Assembly (NCBI GenBank): GCA_018650465.1
Contig: JABIFY010000121.1
Location: 1-32,523 of the forward strand
DNA from: Alphaproteobacteria bacterium
Lineage (GTDB): Bacteria; Pseudomonadota; Alphaproteobacteria; UBA2966
DNA length: 32,523 nt
Direction: 5' to 3'
The notes under the pieces were generated by a model. It was not told the origin of the DNA. It did not search any database and was given only the letters and a program-made list of their open reading frames with translations. The position numbers were made by a program, and so were the translations under genes. The stretch's first letter is position 1, and every line of letters begins with the position of its first letter. Shown here piece after piece: positions 16,932 through 24,351 of this stretch.

Positions 16932-17729
16932 ATGTTAGCTGCCGATGATCCGATTCCCTATCGTGTTCGGCGAGTTGAAGGAAGCAGTCCTTATGTGCTG
17001 GTCTGTGAACACGCCGGAAACAGAATTCCAAAGGCCTTGGATAATCTCGGCTTGGGCGACTATGACTTGTCGCGTCACATCGCTTGGGATATCGGCGCCG
17101 AAGCTGTTGCGGATGGTGTCAGCGAAATTCTCGACGCGACCCTTGTAACCCAACCCTATTCACGCCTGGTTGTCGATTGCAACCGCTGGGCCAATGATCC
17201 CGAGATCGTCCCTACGCAATGCGATGGAACCGCGATTGCAGGGAACAGAGAGCTTTCAAGCTGCGATGTTGCCAATCGCATAGACGCCATTCACAAACCT
17301 TTTCACGAGCGGCTCGCTGGAGAACTTGACCGCAAGAAGCAGGCTGGGCGACCGAAGGCGCTGGTGACGATACACAGTTTCACGCCAGAGATGTCGGGTT
17401 CCAAACGCCCTTGGCAGGTCGGCGTCATCTATAATCGCGAGGGCCGGTTGGCCGAATCCCTGATCGATTTGTTTGCCCGCGAAGAAGGATTGGTTGTAGG
17501 CGACAACGAACCATTCCGTATGTCTGACGATAATGTGTATACGGTTCCCTCTCACGGCGAAGGGCGCGGAATACCCACTGTCGAGCTAGAAATCAGACAG
17601 GATTTAATCGGCGATGGAAAAGGCCAGGAGTACTGGGCCCACTTATTGGGCGGAGTGCTGAGGCAAGCACTGGAAACTTTGGATATGGGACGTGTGCGGC
17701 ATCATTTGTCGTCTGGAAGTCTGGCTTGA
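16932..17729 (+). CDS. N-formylglutamate amidohydrolase family protein
   Basis: This 265-residue zinc-dependent hydrolase of the FGase family (HutG type) would release formate from N-formylglutamate or a related N-formyl amino acid. Family marks are VLVCEHAGNRIP (about 22-33), HIAWDIGAEAVAD, QPYSRLVVDCNRW and the later VTIHSFTP and VELEIRQDL segments that carry the metal and substrate residues. The ATG has GGAGAGG just upstream. No other histidine-degradation gene is near, so histidine catabolism is not supported. In this C1 setting it more plausibly feeds formate to formate dehydrogenase. Its 3' end overlaps the convergent GFA gene by 28 bases. Confidence 0.85.
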   Translation: MLAADDPIPYRVRRVEGSSPYVLVCEHAGNRIPKALDNLGLGDYDLSRHIAWDIGAEAVADGVSEILDATLVTQPYSRLVVDCNRWANDPEIVPTQCDGTAIAGNRELSSCDVANRIDAIHKPFHERLAGELDRKKQAGRPKALVTIHSFTPEMSGSKRPWQVGVIYNREGRLAESLIDLFAREEGLVVGDNEPFRMSDDNVYTVPSHGEGRGIPTVELEIRQDLIGDGKGQEYWAHLLGGVLRQALETLDMGRVRHHLSSGSLA

Positions 17730-18151
17730 CCATTCCGGAATGCGCCTTTGGATGACCCCGGATATTTCGGCAGCTCATCACTTAATGTGTAATAGTCTGC
17801 GATGTCATCGCAGTAGATATGTCCAACCTGCCTGAGGCCGCTCGGCTGGTTGAGGCAGCCGGCGCTAACCGATGTGTCGCTCGCTCCTGCCGGTTGCCAA
17901 AATAGGGATGCGCCGCACTCCTGGCAAAACCCCCGTTTTGCCTGGTCTGAAGAAACATACCATTTCAGCCCTCTGTCTTCGGTGAATTCAAGCTCATTTG
18001 TCCGGCACTGGGTGTAGGCGGCGAAGTGGCCGTGTGTGCGCCGGCACTGGCTGCAATGGCAGGCGACGACGCCTCGCAAGGACCCCCGAATTTCAAATGA
18101 AACGGCCCCGCAAAGACATCCGCCGGTAGCTGAAACGCTAACCGACGACAT
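17702..18151 (-). CDS. GFA-family (CENP-V/GFA, DUF636) zinc protein
   Basis: This 149-residue zinc-binding protein is of the family named for a glutathione-dependent formaldehyde-activating enzyme; the family's true activity is disputed. It has GGCLCGAVSFE, CHCSQCRRTHG and FCQECGASLFW, giving the usual seven Cys for two zinc sites. It is the last gene after soxG and overlaps it by 14 bases, so it is co-transcribed. Because the sox-type enzyme can release formaldehyde, handling of formaldehyde or its glutathione adduct is a reasonable inference. Confidence 0.85.
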   Translation of the reverse strand: MSSVSVSATGGCLCGAVSFEIRGSLRGVVACHCSQCRRTHGHFAAYTQCRTNELEFTEDRGLKWYVSSDQAKRGFCQECGASLFWQPAGASDTSVSAGCLNQPSGLRQVGHIYCDDIADYYTLSDELPKYPGSSKGAFRNGQARLPDDK

Positions 18152-18710
18152 TTTGAATGGATGTTTCGACGGCGTGCAGGAATGAGGCCGCCGATGATGA
18201 GGCGGTGATCAGAAGGAAGCTATCCGCACCGTCGGGTAAAATGATCACGCCCATGTGCTCCATAGAGGTGCGGGCGACTTTTCCTTCGGCAAACCGGGAC
18301 GGCTCGAGATCAAGCGGACAGATGCGTTCAAGAACGTCGCGGCTCTTCGATCCTGACAGACGCAAGCCGACCCAGTTGTCCGATTGCGAAGTGAGATAAG
18401 CAACGTCCTTCAGTTTTCCGCCGACAATGTCAACGGCGTCCGGCTCCGTGTGATCGAAGATGGCGAACATCTGGTCTCGGGCCATTCCCAGAAAGCGGGT
18501 CTGGCCGTCTTTGGAGAGGCTGACCTCACCGGTTTTTGGAAGGGCCGCGCCGTAGCCGTCTTTCAGCGCCTTGACCAACGCATCCTCTCCGCCAATAGGC
18601 GTAGCGATGGAAACGATAGCGAGCCCGGTTTGTTCCTCAAGGGACACGCCTTCAAAGGTTTCCTGATATCCACCCAACGCTGGTTGAGCTGTTAAGGTAT
18701 ACTCAGACAC
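18138..18710 (-). CDS. soxG: sarcosine oxidase-type gamma subunit
   Basis: This 190-residue small subunit belongs to the heterotetrameric sarcosine oxidase / N-methylglutamate dehydrogenase complex and has a GcvT-like fold that helps close the folate site. It shows SDNWVGLRLSGSKSRDVLERICPLDL (cut by family-typical spacing) and ARTSMEHMGVIILP, standard for SoxG. Start is a GTG at 18708-18710 with AAGGAG about 8 bases upstream, giving an 8-base overlap with soxA; a frame reaching 18809 is the shadow of soxA. Length fits the family. Confidence 0.85.
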   Translation of the reverse strand: MSEYTLTAQPALGGYQETFEGVSLEEQTGLAIVSIATPIGGEDALVKALKDGYGAALPKTGEVSLSKDGQTRFLGMARDQMFAIFDHTEPDAVDIVGGKLKDVAYLTSQSDNWVGLRLSGSKSRDVLERICPLDLEPSRFAEGKVARTSMEHMGVIILPDGADSFLLITASSSAASFLHAVETSIQNVVG

Positions 18711-21651
18711 GCAGACGTTCTCCTTCCGGATCGATGAAGTGGGCCGAAACGATCTCGACTTCAATATCCTTGCCACGCACCAGGTCGACGGCGCGGACAA
18801 CCTCGCCAAGGCGCTCGGACCCTTGCTTGATAAAGCCGATGCCGATCGAATGCCCCAGTTCCGGCGAGAAGGTGACCGAACTCATCCAGCCTTCGTCGTT
18901 GTCCATGACGGCGCTTTTGCCCAGCGCGATAAAATGAGCGCCGGACGTCAAGGTTTCCACCCTGTTGACCGGCTTAAAGCCGACGAGGCGCAATCCGTCG
19001 TCGCGATTTAGATCGGGTCGTTCCGACAGCGTGTTGCCGATGCAGTCCTTCTTTTTCGAGACCATGCGGCCCATGCCTAAGTTCGCCGCACTCGTTTGGC
19101 CGGTCAGTTCGTTGCCTGCGGCATGGCCTTTTTCGATCCGCATGACGCCCAAGGCCTCGGTGCCATAGGGTACGACATCGAACTCTTCGCCGACCGCCAT
19201 CAGAACCCGCATCAGGGAGTCGCCATAACGCGCCGGAACGGCGATTTCGAATGCCAGTTCGCCGGAGAACGAAATGCGGAACAGTCGCGCCTTTGTTCCG
19301 CCGCAAATAGTCAACTCTGCGCATGCCATAAAAGGGAAGGCCTCGTTTGTAATGTCATGTTCCGGATCGACGACCTTTTGTAAGAGCTTGCGGGCATTAG
19401 GTCCGGCGACGGCGAACTGGGCCCAGCCATCGGTGGTCGAGATCAAATTCACGTCGAGTTCAGGCCACAGGCATTGACGGCAAAACTCCATGTGCCGGAA
19501 GACCGGTCCCGCGTTTGCCGTCGTCGTCGTCATGACGAAGTGGTGTTCGCCAAGCCGCGCCGTGGTGCCGTCGTCCATCGCCATGCCGTCCTCGCGCAGC
19601 ATCAGGCCGTAGCGGACCTTGCCGACCGCCAGTTTGGCGAAACCGTTGACGTAGAGCTTGTTCAGGAACTCAGCAGCGTCGCGGCCCTGAATGTCGATCT
19701 TTCCCAGCGTCGTGACATCGCAGACGCCGACAGAACCACGGGTTCCGGCGACTTCGCGATCAACGCTTTCGCGCCAGTGAGTTTCATCCGGACGCGGGAA
19801 CCACTGGGCGCGCAACCACATGCCGGTGGTGACGAAAACAGCGCCTTGTTCCTCCGCCCACTTGTGGCTGGGCGTCAGTCGGTAGGGACGGAAGTCCTTG
19901 CCGCGCGCCCGTCCGGCCAACGCGCCCATGGCAATGGGCGTGTAGGGGGGACGGAAGATGGTGGTTCCGGTTTCCGGGATCGTTTTGCCGGTGCATTCGG
20001 CCATGATTGCCAGCGCCAGCATGTTCGCCGTTTTGCCCTGATCCGTCGCCATGCCGAGCGTTGTGTAGCGTTTCAGATGCTCGACCGAGCGATAACTTTC
20101 ACGGTGTGCCAGCTTGACATCCTTGGCCGTGACGTCATTTTGCTGATCGAGCCAGGCCCGCGCCTTGCTCTCGCCAACATGCCAGAAAGCGGTGATATCA
20201 GCCGCCTCATCCTCGGCCTTAACCATGTCGCCGCCATTTGGCGAGATACCGAGATCATTGAGCGCTTTTTCGGACGCCGCGCGTCCTTCTGACAGGGCGG
20301 CGGCCAGCGTCAGCGCGCCGTTTGCCGCACCGGCAACCGCCATGCCGGCAGGCAGGTCTTCACCCGGCACGAAGGCGGCCAGGTCTTCGCGCCATGCCGG
20401 ACGACCGCGCTGGTGGCCCGTCAAGTGAACATTCGGGTTCCAACCGCCTGAAACGGCAAGGCAATCGGCGTCAATCGTCCGCCCGTCGACAAGCTTGATT
20501 GAACGGATGCCCTTGCGGCCACAGGTATCCATGACCCGACCGCCCATGGCGACGGTCGCGCCCGGAATCTGCGCCCGTGGCTCACCGTCGCGGCTGTCGA
20601 TGATGGCAGAGATGGTGACGCCGGCTCGAGAAAGATCGCTCGCCGTGCGCCAGCCGTCATCATTGTTGGTAAAGACGGCGACACGTTTACCCGGCGCCGC
20701 GGCCCAGCGGTTGGCGTAAGCCCTGACGGCCCCGGCCAGCATCACGCCCGGACGGTCGTTGTTGCCGAAGGCGATGGGGCGTTCGGTCGCTCCGGCGCAG
20801 AGAACCGCGCGCTTCGAATAAATGCGCCAGAGAATCTGACGCGGCTTGCCACTCGAAGTCGGCAAATGGTCGGTCATGCGTTCAAGTGCGCCATAAATCC
20901 CGTGATCGTAGGCCCCATAGACGGTGGTGCGCGTCATCAGCCGGACGTTATCCATGGCGGTGAGTTCCGCGCGGGCCCTCTCCGCCCAATCGGAACCCGG
21001 CATGGCATCCACTTCGAACGTCTCAGCATTCAGCCGGCCGCCAAAAAGGAAATCCTCGTCGGCAAGGATCACGCGCGCGCCGGAGCGACCCGCGGTGAGC
21101 GCCGCGGAAAGCCCGGCTGGGCCGCCGCCGATGACGAGAAGATCACAATGCAAGAAACCCTTGTCATAGATATCCGGATCCTCTTGGCCGGATAGGCGGC
21201 CAAGGCCGGCGGAGTGGCGGATGATCGGCTCGTAAACTTTTTCCCAAAACGATTTCGGCCACATGAATGTCTTGTAGTAAAACCCCGCCGACAGGAACCG
21301 CGAGAAAAGGTCCGTCACCTCCATCAAGTCGGTTTCGAGCGAGCCGCGATGGTTCTGGCTTGTCGCGGCGAGGCCGTCGAAAAGCTCGGCAACGGTAGCC
21401 CGGGTGTTCGGTTCCTGATGCGCACCGGCCCGCAATTGAACGAGGGCGTTCGGTTCCTCAGAGCCAGCAGTAAGTACGCCCCTTGGGCGGTGATACTTGA
21501 ACGACCGTCCCATCATCCGTTGGCCATTGGCAAGCAGGGCGGAGGCCAGCGTGTCGCCGGGATGGCCCTGCAAGTTTTTGCCGTTGAAGGTAAAATTCAA
21601 CGTCTTCGAGCGATCAACGAGACCCCCGGATATGCGGTTTGTTTGTGTCAT
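18703..21651 (-). CDS. soxA: sarcosine oxidase-type alpha subunit
   Basis: This 982-residue large subunit binds NAD+ and tetrahydrofolate, transferring the methyl-derived C1 unit to give 5,10-methylene-tetrahydrofolate. The N-terminal part (about 15-100) is the 2Fe-2S-ferredoxin-like fold found in SoxA. The dinucleotide-binding site GGGPAG is at 175-180, followed by a pyridine-nucleotide oxidoreductase domain to about 480. The GcvT-like folate domain (about 590-975) includes GSVGVCDVTTLGKIDIQG and PYGTEALGVMRIEKGH. The same architecture serves as MgdC in the N-methylglutamate pathway, and sequence alone does not separate the two. Start overlaps the soxD stop as ATGA. Confidence 0.92.
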   Translation of the reverse strand: MTQTNRISGGLVDRSKTLNFTFNGKNLQGHPGDTLASALLANGQRMMGRSFKYHRPRGVLTAGSEEPNALVQLRAGAHQEPNTRATVAELFDGLAATSQNHRGSLETDLMEVTDLFSRFLSAGFYYKTFMWPKSFWEKVYEPIIRHSAGLGRLSGQEDPDIYDKGFLHCDLLVIGGGPAGLSAALTAGRSGARVILADEDFLFGGRLNAETFEVDAMPGSDWAERARAELTAMDNVRLMTRTTVYGAYDHGIYGALERMTDHLPTSSGKPRQILWRIYSKRAVLCAGATERPIAFGNNDRPGVMLAGAVRAYANRWAAAPGKRVAVFTNNDDGWRTASDLSRAGVTISAIIDSRDGEPRAQIPGATVAMGGRVMDTCGRKGIRSIKLVDGRTIDADCLAVSGGWNPNVHLTGHQRGRPAWREDLAAFVPGEDLPAGMAVAGAANGALTLAAALSEGRAASEKALNDLGISPNGGDMVKAEDEAADITAFWHVGESKARAWLDQQNDVTAKDVKLAHRESYRSVEHLKRYTTLGMATDQGKTANMLALAIMAECTGKTIPETGTTIFRPPYTPIAMGALAGRARGKDFRPYRLTPSHKWAEEQGAVFVTTGMWLRAQWFPRPDETHWRESVDREVAGTRGSVGVCDVTTLGKIDIQGRDAAEFLNKLYVNGFAKLAVGKVRYGLMLREDGMAMDDGTTARLGEHHFVMTTTTANAGPVFRHMEFCRQCLWPELDVNLISTTDGWAQFAVAGPNARKLLQKVVDPEHDITNEAFPFMACAELTICGGTKARLFRISFSGELAFEIAVPARYGDSLMRVLMAVGEEFDVVPYGTEALGVMRIEKGHAAGNELTGQTSAANLGMGRMVSKKKDCIGNTLSERPDLNRDDGLRLVGFKPVNRVETLTSGAHFIALGKSAVMDNDEGWMSSVTFSPELGHSIGIGFIKQGSERLGEVVRAVDLVRGKDIEVEIVSAHFIDPEGERLRV

Positions 21652-21935
21652 CTGCCACGTCCCCCCGCGATGGCCACATCGCGGGCCAGCTCAACGTTGG
21701 TAATTTCATGGGTCAGGGTATCGCGGGTAACGACGAGCCAGGAACGGTCGCCCTGTTCGTGATACCACAGCTCGCGATGCTGCCCAGCAGGATTGTCGCG
21801 GATATAGAGATAGTCATGAAATTTTTCCGCCGCATTTTCATCCTGCCAGTCGGGGCGGTCGATCAGCGATGCATCGCCCAGATAGGTGAATTCCTGAGCA
21901 TCGCGCGGGCCGAGAAGCGGGTGATTGATGATCAT
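21648..21935 (-). CDS. soxD: sarcosine oxidase-type delta subunit, lacking zinc ligands
   Basis: This 95-residue small subunit shows the SoxD pattern around GPRDAQEFTYLGDA, DNPAGQHRELWYHEQGDRSW and VVTRDTLTHEI. In well-studied SoxD a zinc ion is held by CPYCG near the N-terminus and by His and Cys around residues 59-63. Here the N-terminal motif reads HPLLGPRD and the protein has no Cys at all, so that site cannot form. The divergence is in-frame and the rest is well kept, so this looks like a functional subgroup, not decay. It lies 18 bases after soxB and overlaps soxA. Confidence 0.85.
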   Translation of the reverse strand: MIINHPLLGPRDAQEFTYLGDASLIDRPDWQDENAAEKFHDYLYIRDNPAGQHRELWYHEQGDRSWLVVTRDTLTHEITNVELARDVAIAGGRGR

Positions 21936-21953
21936 CTTTCTATCTCCCCACGA

Positions 21954-23204
21954 TCAATGCAGGTTCGGTTGGGCGCCAACGCCCTTTTCGTCGATCATGG
22001 TGCCGCGCCTAAAACGGTTTAAGCGATATTCCGTCGCCGTCGGGTGCGGTTCATCACGGGCCAGCAGATGGGCAAAACAGAAACCGGACGCCGGCGTCGC
22101 CTTGAAGCCGCCGTAACACCAACCGCCATTGAAATACAGACCATCGATGTGTGTCTTGTCGATATACGGTGAACCATCCATGGACATGTCCATGATGCCG
22201 CCCCACGAGCGCAGCAAGCGGGTCCGCCCGATCATCGGCATGATCGCCATGCCGCCCTCGCAGACGTCCTCGACGACCGGCAGATTGCCGCGCTGTGCAT
22301 AGGTGTTGTAGCCGTCGATATCGCCGCCGAAGACAAGGCCGCCCTTGTCTGACTGGCTGACATAAAAATGTCCGGCGCCAAATGTGATGACGCCTGGCAG
22401 CAGCGGTTTTAATCCTTCAGTCACGAAGGCCTGCAGCACATGGCTCTCAATCGGCAAGCGCATGCCTGCCTTGGCCATGACACGGCCCGATGAGCCGGCG
22501 ACGGCGACGCCGACTTTCTTGGCGCGGATGTCTCCACGGCTTGTCTCGACGCCCATGCAGACGCCTTTATCCATGATGAAGCCCGTTACTTCACAATTTT
22601 GAATGATATCAACGCCGCGCATATCGGCGCCGCGGGCATAACCCCAGGCGACGGCGTCGTGACGAACGGTGCCGCCACGGGGCTGCCAGATGCCGCCGGT
22701 GATGGGGAAGCGGGCGTTCTCGAAATCAAGGAACGGGCACATCTGACGGACGCCATCGGCGTCAAGCAGAACCGCGTCGGCCCCGGCGAGGCGCATCGAG
22801 TTGCCGCGCCGAGCAAAGGCGTCGCGCTGCGGGTCCGAGTGGGAAAGGTTCAAAATTCCCCGTTGTGAAACCATGGCGTTGTAGTTGAAGTCCTGCTCCA
22901 ACCCTTCCCATAATTTCATTGAGAACTCATAAAAAGGCTCGTTGCCGGGAAGAAGGTAGTTCGAGCGCACGATCGTCGTATTGCGACCGACGTTGCCGGA
23001 ACCCAGCCAGCCCTTTTCGATAACGGCGACGTTGGTGACGCCAAATTCCTTGGCCAAATAATAAGCGGCAGCCAAACCATGCCCGCCGGCGCCGACAATG
23101 ATGACGTCATAAGCCGCCTTGGGGTCGGGTTCGCGCCAGGCCGGCTTCCAGCCGGTATTACCGGTGAGACCCTGCCAGATAACCTTCCAGCCCGAATAAC
23201 TCAT
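21954..23204 (-). CDS. soxB: sarcosine oxidase-type beta subunit
   Basis: This 416-residue flavoprotein is the amine-oxidising subunit of the heterotetramer: it removes hydride from the N-methyl amine at FAD, with a covalent FMN at the interface with alpha. The FAD-binding motif VIIVGAGGHGLAAAYYLAKE spans about 34-53. The presumed FMN-linking His is His182 in GGTVRHDAVAWG, matching the site known in bacterial SoxB. The conserved ending GGWCYGGFKATPASG binds FAD near the substrate. AAGGAG lies 6 bases before the ATG. This is the first gene of soxBDAG-gfa; it could equally be mgdA of N-methylglutamate dehydrogenase. Confidence 0.92.
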   Translation of the reverse strand: MSYSGWKVIWQGLTGNTGWKPAWREPDPKAAYDVIIVGAGGHGLAAAYYLAKEFGVTNVAVIEKGWLGSGNVGRNTTIVRSNYLLPGNEPFYEFSMKLWEGLEQDFNYNAMVSQRGILNLSHSDPQRDAFARRGNSMRLAGADAVLLDADGVRQMCPFLDFENARFPITGGIWQPRGGTVRHDAVAWGYARGADMRGVDIIQNCEVTGFIMDKGVCMGVETSRGDIRAKKVGVAVAGSSGRVMAKAGMRLPIESHVLQAFVTEGLKPLLPGVITFGAGHFYVSQSDKGGLVFGGDIDGYNTYAQRGNLPVVEDVCEGGMAIMPMIGRTRLLRSWGGIMDMSMDGSPYIDKTHIDGLYFNGGWCYGGFKATPASGFCFAHLLARDEPHPTATEYRLNRFRRGTMIDEKGVGAQPNLH

Positions 23205-23406
23205 CTGTCACTCCTTCGAATTCAGTTCCGGCGTCATGGCCTGTGAAATTCCGTTTGGACTTACACGAAACAAAAAAGGAAACTGAGCGCACCAAAGTCA
23301 ACCGATTTTATACCAAATGTCAACAAAAAATGCACCAAAATAGGTTGCTGGTGTATTAAATGATGAGATTGGGTCGACTTTCGTTTTGGCAAAAGGTCGT
23401 TACGGC
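23205..23406 (-). promoter_or_regulatory. soxB upstream region with GCACCA half-sites
   Basis: This 202-base gap separates the regulator gene from soxB, so the sox operon probably has its own promoter here. It contains GCACCA at 23289-23294 and again at 23332-23337, exactly 43 bases apart. The second copy forms a near-perfect inverted repeat, TGCACCA / TGGTGTA, at 23331-23337 and 23349-23355 (11-base spacer). The same half-site makes the repeat upstream of the regulator. TTGACA and TATAAA boxes occur on the minus strand, but not at good spacing, so I do not assign a promoter. Confidence 0.45.
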
Positions 23407-24132
23407 CTAATTTGAGCGAACGCTGACAAGGTCCTGGCGGGCTTTTTCGAGGTGGTTGATCATAAGTTTTTCCACATCTTCAATATCCCTGTTTTCCAAG
23501 GCAGTGTATATGGCGCGATGTTGGCTGTTGTAGGATTGGATGTTTTCCTCGGTAACAATCAGTTTTTTCATGCCGTCCCATTGAGCGTGTGAACGAACAT
23601 CGGACAGCTTTTTATAAAACCAGTAGATTAAGCGGTTATGGGAAGCGGAGGCGAGGCCCAAGTGGAATTGCTCGTCGGCTTTCGAGAAACACTCCCGGTC
23701 ACCCTGACAGTTCTCAAGGTTTTCAAGGGCCGATTTCAGTTGCTCCAGGTCGCGGATAGAGGCGTGAAGCGCCGCGAGCTTGACCATATGTGGTTCGATT
23801 GCGAGACGGGCTTCGATCAATTCCAGGGGGCTGGTTATCTCGGCGATATCCCTTTCTTCATCGTTGTTCCTGTCGGAATCGCCCTGGTAAATGACAAATG
23901 TTCCGCTGCCGACACGTCGGGCCAGCAGGCCCGTTTCCTCCAATTGATTAAGGGCTGCGCGGATGGTTCCACGCGAGGCAGAAAAAAAATCGGCCAGCTC
24001 CCGTTCGGCCGGAAGCCTTGTTTGGAAAGGGTATTCCCCTTCGAGTATGGCGCGCCGCAATCGTGCGGCGATGCTCGCTGAACCGGATTGAACCGCTTCA
24101 GGGGTGTCTGCAAATTTTGCCGTATCCGTCAA
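23407..24132 (-). CDS. GntR-family transcriptional regulator, FadR/FCD type
   Basis: This 241-residue DNA-binding regulator has an N-terminal winged helix (about 18-82) with LPAERELADFFSASRGTIRAAL as the helix-turn-helix region, then an FCD ligand-binding domain (about 100-232). The metal and ligand residues typical of FCD appear as Asp153, His157 in DEQFHLGLA, His205 and His227. The start is a TTG at 24130-24132 with GGGAG 6 bases upstream; no ATG lies before the helix-turn-helix, so low translation is likely. It stands between the soxBDAG operon and the divergent ligase operon and probably controls both, with an amine- or glutamate-derived ligand. Confidence 0.88.
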   Translation of the reverse strand: MTDTAKFADTPEAVQSGSASIAARLRRAILEGEYPFQTRLPAERELADFFSASRGTIRAALNQLEETGLLARRVGSGTFVIYQGDSDRNNDEERDIAEITSPLELIEARLAIEPHMVKLAALHASIRDLEQLKSALENLENCQGDRECFSKADEQFHLGLASASHNRLIYWFYKKLSDVRSHAQWDGMKKLIVTEENIQSYNSQHRAIYTALENRDIEDVEKLMINHLEKARQDLVSVRSN

Positions 24133-24157
24133 GTGCTACTCCCTAATTTCAGACCAA

Positions 24158-24197
24158 TTAGCACCACTGTATAAAAATGGATTGATAATGGTGCTAA
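24158..24197. promoter_or_regulatory. candidate GntR operator
   Basis: A perfect 9-bp inverted repeat, TTAGCACCA (24158-24166) and TGGTGCTAA (24189-24197), is separated by 22 bases in the divergent region between the regulator and the FAD oxidoreductase gene. An 11-bp palindrome, TTGTTTAACAA, follows at 24200-24210. The GCACCA core recurs in the soxB upstream region. FadR-type regulators often bind TGGT/ACCA half-sites, though usually closer together, so two dimers or a looped arrangement may apply. Confidence 0.5.
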
Positions 24198-24351
24198 AGT
24201 TGTTTAACAATATGCCGACAATGCAAGGACGAAAAGAAAAATGCCAACGTTTTCGACCTTATCGCGGAAAAAAACCAATTGAGCCTGTATCTATAAATAG
24301 GCGGGAAACCAAAAAGAGTCCACCGGGACGACAATCAAGGGAGTAAGTCAA

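Noticed and set aside
16932-17729. part of a histidine-utilisation (hut) cluster
   Set aside because: No hutH, hutU, hutI or hutF gene is nearby. The neighbours are transporter, stress-protein and C1 genes.
19474-20292. 272-codon plus-strand frame
   Set aside because: It is antisense to soxA, with no recognisable domain.
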